Source: Campylobacterales bacterium
GTDB taxonomy: Bacteria > Campylobacterota > Campylobacteria > Campylobacterales > JALSKU01
Length of the DNA stretch: 6,464 bases
Assembly (NCBI GenBank): GCA_027023175.1
Contig: JALVWW010000317.1
Coordinates: forward strand, 1-6,464
Reading direction: 5' to 3'
Shown: positions 1 through 5,416 of the stretch, in pieces
How the letters are laid out: every line of letters starts with the position of its first letter
Numbering within the stretch: the stretch's first letter is position 1
Translations under genes and position numbers: made by a program
Notes under the pieces: generated by a model
Databases searched by the model: none
The model's input: only the letters and a program-made list of their open reading frames with translations
What the model was told of the DNA's origin: nothing

Positions 1-997
1 CTTGAAGATATGCTAAAGCTCCACTTACCGCACTTGTAGCACAAATAACTCCGCAAAAAGCTGAGAGTCTTCCAATGCTGGACTTTAAGTGTATAGTTGC
101 AAGATGTGAAAAGAAGAGGGCTCTTATCATTTTTTCTTTTGGAATATTTTGATCTTTACAGTATTTAATAACAGGTAGTGATGCTGCCATGCCTTGATTG
201 CCGCTACCGCTTGTGGTCATCACGGGAAGCGAACATCCGCTCATTCTGGCATCTCCTCCAGCTGAAGCAAAACTGGCACATCTATTTCGCTGATCATCTC
301 CATAAAGACCGTTTTTTATACTTTTATTTATCATGCAGCCTATATTTACCCCATACTCTCCGTCAAGTCCGGCCTGGGCAATGGTACTGTTTTTTTCTAT
401 GACTTGCTCAAAAAGCTCCTGAATCAACTTGATATCTATAGTGTTTGCAAGCCCATATATGCCTTTTATACTCAATTTTTCTCGATCTTCTTTAGGGGAA
501 TTAAACTCAATATCATTACAAGCTTGTAAAAGTAAATTTTTTCCGTTTTTTTCTATCTTGGTTATGTTTGTATGAAAATGCTTTATCTCTACCATTGCTG
601 AATTATCATCATAAAAAACAATAGCTTTTGCATATAGAGGTATGTCTGTATCTTGATGTATGACTTTTATGCGGTTTTGTTTTAGATAATTTTCTACATC
701 ACTTAGTTCATCCTCTTTTACATCAGCTATAACCATCAACTCTTTTGGAGCATCGCCCTTTAAAGCACCCATAGCACAAGCTGCTTCTATACCTACTAAA
801 CCGTTTGAATTTGGAATGGCGACTGACTTTACATTTTTTATCATATTGCCTGAAACATATATATCTATATGTTTTGGAGTTTTTCCTAAAATTTCCGTAG
901 CTTTGGCACATACATAAGCTAAAGCTATAGGTTCGGTGCAACCTTGGGCGGGAACTATCTCCTCTTGAAGTATTTTTAAAACTCTTTGAGTGTTCAT
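1..997 (-). CDS. cyuA: L-cysteine desulfidase, CyuA/UPF0597 (YhaM) family, 3' end missing
   Basis: Members of this family are 4Fe-4S enzymes that split L-cysteine into pyruvate, ammonia and sulfide in the cytoplasm; they are related to the iron-sulfur L-serine dehydratases. The visible part is 332 codons with no stop; the family is usually about 400-440 residues, so roughly the last quarter lies beyond the left edge. Family motifs read directly: QGCTEPIALAY at residues 18-28 (Cys20), SGCSLPVM at 253-260, the glycine-rich TSGSGNQGM at 262-270, and GRLSAFCG at 309-316. By comparison with the archaeal enzyme, Cys20 and Cys315 are probable cluster ligands; a further ligand is expected in the missing part. 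The ATG at 997-995 has AAGG six bases upstream (1007-1004). It is transcribed away from the kinase gene. No transporter partner (CyuP-like) is visible. Family assignment is firm; cysteine rather than serine or another substrate is inferred from the family. Confidence 0.88.
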   Translation of the reverse strand, partial: MNTQRVLKILQEEIVPAQGCTEPIALAYVCAKATEILGKTPKHIDIYVSGNMIKNVKSVAIPNSNGLVGIEAACAMGALKGDAPKELMVIADVKEDELSDVENYLKQNRIKVIHQDTDIPLYAKAIVFYDDNSAMVEIKHFHTNITKIEKNGKNLLLQACNDIEFNSPKEDREKLSIKGIYGLANTIDIKLIQELFEQVIEKNSTIAQAGLDGEYGVNIGCMINKSIKNGLYGDDQRNRCASFASAGGDARMSGCSLPVMTTSGSGNQGMAASLPVIKYCKDQNIPKEKMIRALFFSHLATIHLKSSIGRLSAFCGVICATSAVSGALAYLQ

Positions 998-1071
998 AAC
1001 ATGCCTTAAAATTTGTAGAATTAATCTACTTTTTACTTAATGTATTCTATACTAAAACAAAAAGGTTGTCA
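998..1071. promoter_or_regulatory. Divergent promoter region between cyuA and arginine kinase genes
   Basis: This 74-base AT-rich spacer must carry the start signals of both flanking genes. On the plus strand TATACT at 1048-1053 is a good -10 box without a clear -35, as is common in Campylobacterota. Transcription would start near 1060, giving a leader of only about 12 bases before the kinase ATG. On the minus strand, weaker -10-like hexamers (TAGAAT, TAGATT) lie in the same stretch, so the two promoters may be close or overlapping. No convincing operator palindrome was seen. Confidence 0.5.
1060..1065 (+). promoter_or_regulatory. Ribosome binding site that fixes the kinase start
   Basis: The purine run AAAAGG ends six bases before ATG 1072, a normal spacing. 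An in-frame TTG at 1066 would directly abut this site with no spacing, so ATG 1072 is the likely start. Confidence 0.7.
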
Positions 1072-2100
1072 ATGAAATATCCTAACTTCCCAAAAGATTG
1101 CAAGTCAATGCTTTGTAAATATTTAACAAAAGAGGTTTTTGATGAGTTAAAAGATAGAAAGACTCCAAACGGTTTTACTCTTGAAATGGCTATAAATTCG
1201 GGAGTTAAAAATCCAGATAGTTCTATAGGAGTGTATGCCGGTGATAAAGAGTCTTATGAAGTGTTTGATCTTTTGTTTGATCCTATCATTCAAGAGTATC
1301 ATGGATTTGGTAAAAATGAAAAACATGTGAGTGATTTTGATCCCAATAAACTTGATATAGATAATCCTGATCCAAAAAGTGAGCTTATACTATCTACTCG
1401 TATAAGAGTAGGAAGAAATTTGGATGGATTTCCGCTTGGAACTATCATATCAAAAGAGCAAAGAGATGAAGTAGAAAAGATTGTAAGCGGTACATTAAAA
1501 TCTTTCAAAGGTGATTTGCAAGGAGAGTATTTTCCTCTAAAAGGTATGACATCTGCCGTTCAAGAAAAGCTTATAAAAGAGCACTTTTTATTTAAAGAGG
1601 GTGATAGATTTTTGGAAGCTGCGGGATTAAATAGAGATTGGCCTGAAGGCAGGGGTATATTTCACAACAAGAAAAAAACATTTTTGGTTTGGATAAATGA
1701 AGAGGATGAGCTTCGTATCATCTCAATGCAACAAGGCGGAGATATAAAAGAGGTTTTTGTAAGACTTGCAAATGCCGTGAATGAACTTGAAAAAGATATG
1801 AAATTTTTAAAAAGTGATCATTTAGGATACATCACATCTTGTCCGACCAATTTAGGAACCGCTATGAGAGCAAGTGTTCATATAAAATTGCCTAAACTTT
1901 CGCAAGATAAAAAACTTTTTAAAACCGTAACCGATAAATTTCATCTCCAAATAAGAGGCATACATGGCGAACACTCAAAAAGTGAGGGCGGAATTTTTGA
2001 TATAAGTAATAGACGAAGATTGGGTATAAGCGAAGTAGAGTGTGTAAAAGATTTGTATAATGGGGTAAAAGAGTTGATTAGTATAGAGCGATCTCTTTAA
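1072..2100 (+). CDS. Arginine kinase (ATP:guanido phosphotransferase, phosphagen kinase)
   Basis: The product (342 residues) should reversibly transfer phosphate from ATP to free arginine, making phosphoarginine as a soluble ATP buffer. Both domains are present: a helical N-terminal domain (about 1-80) with the guanidino-specificity loop around Asp49-Tyr55, and the catalytic C-terminal domain (about 100-342). Compared with Limulus arginine kinase numbering from memory, the key residues are kept: Asp49 (D62), Tyr55 (Y68), Arg110/Arg112 (R124/R126), Arg179 (R193), Glu211 (E225), Arg215 (R229), Cys257 in CPTNLGT (C271), Arg266 (R280), Arg295 (R309), Glu300 (E314). Departures are SSIG where Limulus has SGVG, and GIHGEH where it has GTRGEH. 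The N-terminal domain rules out McsB-type protein-arginine kinase. Codon use matches the neighbours, so any transfer from animals is old. It stands alone between divergent and convergent neighbours, with its own short-leader promoter. Confidence in family is very high; arginine as substrate is high. Confidence 0.95.
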   Translation: MKYPNFPKDCKSMLCKYLTKEVFDELKDRKTPNGFTLEMAINSGVKNPDSSIGVYAGDKESYEVFDLLFDPIIQEYHGFGKNEKHVSDFDPNKLDIDNPDPKSELILSTRIRVGRNLDGFPLGTIISKEQRDEVEKIVSGTLKSFKGDLQGEYFPLKGMTSAVQEKLIKEHFLFKEGDRFLEAAGLNRDWPEGRGIFHNKKKTFLVWINEEDELRIISMQQGGDIKEVFVRLANAVNELEKDMKFLKSDHLGYITSCPTNLGTAMRASVHIKLPKLSQDKKLFKTVTDKFHLQIRGIHGEHSKSEGGIFDISNRRRLGISEVECVKDLYNGVKELISIERSL

Positions 2101-2141
2101 TGTGCCCTTATATCATATATCTTTTGTGAAAAGGAGAGATC
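2090..2141 (+). terminator. Possible weak terminator after the kinase gene
   Basis: GATCTCT at 2090-2096 can pair with AGAGATC at 2135-2141 (two further G-U pairs possible), and TTTT follows on the plus strand. The loop is long (about 34-38 bases) and the T run short, so this is a weak candidate only. It spans the kinase stop and the last codons of the convergent ClC gene. Nothing comparable with a T tract is seen on the minus strand. Confidence 0.25.
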
Positions 2142-3758
2142 TTTTAAAAGTTTATTTATGTTTAACATCCCTATATATTTGCCATCTTTTGTAGTATATG
2201 GAACATAGTTTGCATTTAGCATAGATAGAGCTTTAAAAAGATCCTCTTGTAAAAAATTTTCACTTATAGAAAATGGCTCTTCGCTCATTATCTCTGCTAT
2301 TTTTACTCTTCTTTTTCCTAGAAAGTGCCTTTTTCTTATATCTCTTAGCGATACTATACCTATAAGTTTTTCATTTTCTACAACCGGCAAATAAGATACA
2401 TGAAGTTTTTTAAATATTTTTATAGCTGATTTTATATTTATATCACTTTTAAGAGGCTGAACTTTTTCTACAAATTTTTTTAAATTGCATTGTTTAAGGT
2501 ATTTTACTATATCTTCATTTTCTATATCTATACCTCTTTGTATGAGACCTCTTTTGAAGTAAGAGCCTGGCTCCATTTTAGAAAGAATAAAACTTGCAAT
2601 GGAAGATGATATGAGTATAGGTAAAAGTAGCTGGTATGAGTGGGTAAGTTCAGTTATGATGATAGAGCTTCTAAGCGGTGCTCTTGAAACTCCCGCAAGC
2701 ATCGTAGCGCTTCCTACAAGAGTAAAAACTAAAGGATCTAATCCATACTGAACCAATTCATTTCCAAACCAATATCCTCCAAAAGCACCTATAAAGATAC
2801 TTGGAGACATAATGCCGCCGAATATTCCACTACCTATACTAAGAATAACACCTATAAGCTTTGCAAACATAATTTTGAGAGCATCAAAAGAGTTGTAAGT
2901 GTCATGAAATATTTTTGCAACATACTCATATCCTACCCCTCTTGTTTGTGGTGTTAACACTATCAAAACTCCAACAATAAAACCAAATACAATTACAACT
3001 ATGCCCCAATATCTTCTGTAAGTAACTCTTAAGATTCTAAGTTGCTTAAGGGCAAACATAAAAAATGCACAAATAAACCCAAGAATGACGGCTTCTAAAG
3101 GAACATAAAAAAGATATCTTTCATCATAAAAGAGATGAGGTACATAAAATGCGGTAAAATCTCCTAAAAATTCTCTTGCAATTAATGTAGCAGTTGCACA
3201 AGATACTACTAAAGGAATTATAATATATGAGTTTATTTTACCTATTATTATCTCTATGCCGAAAATGATACCGGCAATTGGAGCATTGAAAGTTGCGGCT
3301 ATCGCACTTGATACACCGGCACTTAAGTATATAGGAAGGTCAATTCTAGGAACTTTTGAGACAATTAAAAATATTTCACTCATTAGTCCTCCAAGTTTTG
3401 CTATGGGGCCTTCTCTGCCAACCGGTACACCAAAACCGATACTTAAGGATGTGATAAATAAAACTATTACTCCCTTTAAAAAGGAGAATTTGCCTATCAT
3501 TAAAGAGATCTTTTTTGCTATTTCATCTATTGTTACATTTGATGGATTGATGGCTAATTTTGTTACAATAAAATAGGATATATAAAAGATAAGAGGCATT
3601 GTAAATAGATAAAAATATGTAGAGTGAAATATATCCAAATAATTGTATATATATGTAAAAAAAGAGATAAATTCCCTAAAAAATATAGCAGAAAACCCTC
3701 CTATAACTCCTATAATAACAGGGATAACAAAAAAATGTAAAATTTCAACCCCAAACAA
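2097..3758 (-). CDS. ClC family chloride channel/transporter with C-terminal CBS pair
   Basis: An inner-membrane anion channel or exchanger of the ClC family, 553 residues, with the ClC core at about 1-410 and two CBS domains at about 433-545 that may sense nucleotides or ionic strength. Visible ClC signatures: GREGP at 114-118 with gating Glu116, FNAPIAGIIFGIE at 157-169, the second selectivity loop GIFGGIMSP at 311-319, and a candidate pore Tyr400. The usual first loop (GSGIP or HGVPE) is replaced by an atypical stretch around 71-80 (NPSNVTIDEI). The inner proton glutamate of ClC-ec1 (E203) corresponds to Ile170, as hydrophobic residues do in related CBS-bearing ClCs. CBS cores read HVSYLPVV at 453-460 and NANYVPY at 515-521. 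The start is TTG, chosen because AGGTG lies five bases upstream and no ATG follows until Met54. The stop overlaps the kinase stop. Substrate and channel-versus-exchanger mode cannot be settled from sequence. Confidence 0.93.
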   Translation of the reverse strand: MFGVEILHFFVIPVIIGVIGGFSAIFFREFISFFTYIYNYLDIFHSTYFYLFTMPLIFYISYFIVTKLAINPSNVTIDEIAKKISLMIGKFSFLKGVIVLFITSLSIGFGVPVGREGPIAKLGGLMSEIFLIVSKVPRIDLPIYLSAGVSSAIAATFNAPIAGIIFGIEIIIGKINSYIIIPLVVSCATATLIAREFLGDFTAFYVPHLFYDERYLFYVPLEAVILGFICAFFMFALKQLRILRVTYRRYWGIVVIVFGFIVGVLIVLTPQTRGVGYEYVAKIFHDTYNSFDALKIMFAKLIGVILSIGSGIFGGIMSPSIFIGAFGGYWFGNELVQYGLDPLVFTLVGSATMLAGVSRAPLRSSIIITELTHSYQLLLPILISSSIASFILSKMEPGSYFKRGLIQRGIDIENEDIVKYLKQCNLKKFVEKVQPLKSDINIKSAIKIFKKLHVSYLPVVENEKLIGIVSLRDIRKRHFLGKRRVKIAEIMSEEPFSISENFLQEDLFKALSMLNANYVPYTTKDGKYIGMLNINKLLKDLSFSQKIYDIRAH

Positions 3759-3763
3759 TATTT

Positions 3764-3768
3764 CACCT
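3764..3768 (-). promoter_or_regulatory. Ribosome binding site supporting a TTG start of the CBS-ClC gene
   Basis: On the minus strand AGGTG lies five bases before TTG at 3758-3756. The match and spacing are good, which supports the non-ATG start; no nearby in-frame ATG or GTG competes. Confidence 0.65.
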
Positions 3769-3801
3769 ATCTTATTTCTTTTTTTATTTCTTTATATAAT
3801 C

Positions 3802-3807
3802 ATTATA
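3802..3807 (-). promoter_or_regulatory. Candidate -10 box for the CBS-ClC gene
   Basis: A perfect TATAAT reads on the minus strand. Transcription would start near 3795, leaving a leader of about 37 bases before the TTG start. No good -35 hexamer is found 16-18 bases upstream; the upstream DNA is A/T-tract rich instead. Confidence 0.5.
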
Positions 3808-3856
3808 CTAGCTCTAAGCTTATTTTTTATTTATACTATTATTTTTTTATTATTTA

Positions 3857-3885
3857 TTGATTTTTCATATAAATTGCTATATACT
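3857..3885 (+). promoter_or_regulatory. Sigma70-type promoter of the second ClC gene
   Basis: TTGATT (3857-3862) and TATACT (3880-3885) are spaced by exactly 17 bases. Transcription would start near 3892, giving a leader of about 25 bases that contains the GGAG ribosome site. This also argues that a longer open frame beginning at TTG 3857 is not translated, because that codon lies in the -35 box. Confidence 0.6.
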
Positions 3886-3907
3886 TAGTACAAGAGGTAA
3901 TCTTATT

Positions 3908-3911
3908 GGAG
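3908..3911 (+). promoter_or_regulatory. Ribosome binding site that fixes the start of the second ClC gene
   Basis: GGAG, inside GGAGAAG, lies five bases before ATG 3917. It selects this ATG over an upstream TTG at 3857 in the same frame and over the overlapping GTG at 3914. Confidence 0.7.
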
Positions 3912-3916
3912 AAGTG

Positions 3917-5311
3917 ATGCAAGAAGAGCAAAAAAATAGTAATGAAGAAGAGCAAGAGTGTAAAGTAGATAAAAAAACAGAGGAATGTTCTATAGCAAAT
4001 AAGATAGACTATAAAGGTTATATCAAAAGATGTTTCAATAGAAATATAGAATTGAAGTTTGATTTTCTTGTTATTTCACATTTTTTCGGCAGATGGATAC
4101 CTTTTGCTATAGCTGTAGGTTTTATTACAGGCTCTATTGCCGCATTGATGGATGTGCTAATCATAAATATCAATAAATTTTTAACAACAAATGTTATCAT
4201 TGTACTTATATATCCCTTGCTTGTATCTGTAATGGTAGGTTTTTTGACTTCAAAAGATACTTCTGTCGCAGGTGCGGGTATCGGGTATTCGGTACTTCAT
4301 TTAAAGTCTAAAACATATTTAAAATTCAAATCACTAGTTTATAAATTTATACTTTCTGTTTTTGTACTTTCAGGAGGCTTTATAGCGGGTCGAGAAGGTC
4401 CTTCATTTTTTTTAGGTGTTGGTATAGGTGAATGGGTAGGAAAGTCTTACGGTCTTGGAAAGGGGTATAAAAATATCCTTGGTCTTATTGGAGGAGGAGC
4501 ATTTACCGGAGCTCTTTTAAAAGCTCCTTTGGGTAGTAGTATATTTGCAATGGAGCTTGAAAATATGTATGACTTTGACTATCGCCCTTTTACTCCTATG
4601 ATAATTGCTTCTATCATCAGCTATTTAACTTTTTCATTTTTTAGAGGTACTCATCCTTTTATACTTTTGACGGATAAACCCGAATGGACATTGACAAGTA
4701 TTCCTTATATTATTATTATGGGACTTGTTATCTCTTTGATAACTTATATATATACATTTTTATTTCATTTCAGTATTGATGTATCAAAGATAATAAGTGC
4801 AGTAAAAAGACCTATTTTAGGTACTTTAGTGGCTATTCCATTTTTGATAGGATTGTATATTGTAACTAAAGATATAGATATGCTCTCAGCTCCTGCTCAT
4901 ATGAGTATAGTTTCAAAATTAGCTCAAGTCCCATTTCCTATATATGTTGATATTGCTATTATTATTTTTACCCTTATGATAACAAGTCTTACTATAGGAT
5001 TTGGAATTCCCGGCGGTTTAGTCCTGCCCAATCTCATCATAGGTGCGGCAACAGGTAATATTTTCGGTCACATGTTTCCAAATGAGATGGTAATGTTTAC
5101 ATTAGCCGGTATGGGTTCAGCACTATCTGCTGCAGCTAAGACACCTTTAGCGGCTATTGTAATGATTACGGAAATGAGTCATGCTGATGTTGTTATCCCC
5201 ATGACTTCTGCTGTTATAACAAGTTATATAACAAGCTTTGGCTTTAGCTTGTATTTGGGACAGGAGAATGCTCTTAGACCTTTGCTTAAAAGAAGATCGG
5301 TAAAAAAATAA
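3917..5311 (+). CDS. ClC family chloride channel/transporter without CBS domains
   Basis: A second ClC anion channel or exchanger, 464 residues, in the inner membrane and clearly a different subtype from its divergent neighbour. Residues 1-30 are a charged, Glu/Gln/Lys/Asn-rich cytoplasmic tail, followed by the membrane core from about 55 to 446. Motifs seen: AGAGIGYSVL at 118-127 in the place of the first selectivity loop, GREGP at 158-162 with gating Glu160, KAPLGSSIFAMELE at 202-215, GFGIPGGLVLP at 361-371 as the second loop, the KTPLAAIVMITEM helix at 408-420, and a likely pore Tyr446. The position of the ClC-ec1 inner proton glutamate is Leu214. It ends after KRRSVKK with no CBS region. 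The tandem stop TAATAA closes the gene. It has its own promoter; the next gene begins 105 bases on and may be read separately. Which anion is moved cannot be told from sequence. Confidence 0.93.
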   Translation: MQEEQKNSNEEEQECKVDKKTEECSIANKIDYKGYIKRCFNRNIELKFDFLVISHFFGRWIPFAIAVGFITGSIAALMDVLIININKFLTTNVIIVLIYPLLVSVMVGFLTSKDTSVAGAGIGYSVLHLKSKTYLKFKSLVYKFILSVFVLSGGFIAGREGPSFFLGVGIGEWVGKSYGLGKGYKNILGLIGGGAFTGALLKAPLGSSIFAMELENMYDFDYRPFTPMIIASIISYLTFSFFRGTHPFILLTDKPEWTLTSIPYIIIMGLVISLITYIYTFLFHFSIDVSKIISAVKRPILGTLVAIPFLIGLYIVTKDIDMLSAPAHMSIVSKLAQVPFPIYVDIAIIIFTLMITSLTIGFGIPGGLVLPNLIIGAATGNIFGHMFPNEMVMFTLAGMGSALSAAAKTPLAAIVMITEMSHADVVIPMTSAVITSYITSFGFSLYLGQENALRPLLKRRSVKK

Positions 5312-5314
5312 TAA

Positions 5315-5343
5315 TTGATAACCTGACCCCTTTTATTTAACAT
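5315..5343 (+). promoter_or_regulatory. Candidate promoter for nifJ
   Basis: TTGATA (5315-5320) and TAACAT (5338-5343) are 17 bases apart. The -35 is good and the -10 poor. A second possible -10, TAGAAT at 5382-5387, lies nearer the gene but lacks a -35. Either could serve, and read-through from the ClC gene is also possible because no clear terminator was seen in 5312-5416. Confidence 0.3.
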
Positions 5344-5410
5344 AAACCTTATAAATTATTAAATATAAAAGTTTAAAGATGTAGAATAATAGAAAAACTT
5401 TTTAAAGGGG
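5327..5410 (+). repeat. Inverted repeat whose right arm contains the nifJ ribosome binding site
   Basis: CCCCTTT at 5327-5333 is the exact complement of AAAGGGG at 5404-5410, 70 bases apart. The right arm is the nifJ ribosome site (GGGG, six bases before ATG 5417). In a long transcript the arms could pair and hide the site; in a short transcript starting near 5350 the left arm is absent. Seven base pairs can arise by chance in such DNA. Confidence 0.3.
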
Positions 5411-5416
5411 TTATTT

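Larger units (their letters stand above)
3759..3916. promoter_or_regulatory. Divergent promoter region between the two ClC genes
   Basis: A 158-base, very AT-rich spacer with repeated T tracts, typical of promoters in Campylobacterota. It holds the start signals of both ClC genes, listed separately. TAAGCTTA at 3815-3822 is a perfect 8-base palindrome between the two promoters, but too short to call an operator. An open frame of 81 codons crosses it on the plus strand and is taken as chance. Confidence 0.6.

Noticed and set aside
178..402. Open frame of 74 codons, plus strand
   Set aside because: It lies antisense inside the cyuA coding region, which carries strong family motifs here; the peptide is composition-biased and lacks family features.
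723..941. Open frame of 72 codons, minus strand
   Set aside because: Same strand as cyuA but another frame; the cyuA frame has the GCTEP motif here, so this is a shadow.
1066..1071. TTG start for the arginine kinase two codons upstream
   Set aside because: It directly follows the AAAAGG ribosome site with no spacing; ATG 1072 has correct spacing.
1072..2100. McsB-type protein-arginine kinase
   Set aside because: McsB lacks the N-terminal guanidino-specificity domain that is present here, and the flanking genes are not the ctsR-mcsA-clpC cluster.
3256..3576. Open frame of 106 codons, plus strand
   Set aside because: Antisense to the ClC core where GREGP and FNAP motifs are encoded on the minus strand; no ribosome site or family features.
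3643..3888. Open frame of 81 codons across the divergent ClC promoters
   Set aside because: It overlaps the start of the CBS-ClC gene and covers both promoters; its Ile/Leu/Phe-rich end is explained by T tracts.
3857..3916. N-terminal extension of the second ClC from TTG 3857
   Set aside because: The TTG is part of the -35 box and lacks a ribosome site; GGAG before ATG 3917 gives a better start.
3917..5311. Fluoride-type (CLC-F) identity for the ClC genes
   Set aside because: Both carry normal GREGP gating motifs and candidate pore tyrosines, and I see no fluoride-specific signature or fluoride riboswitch upstream.
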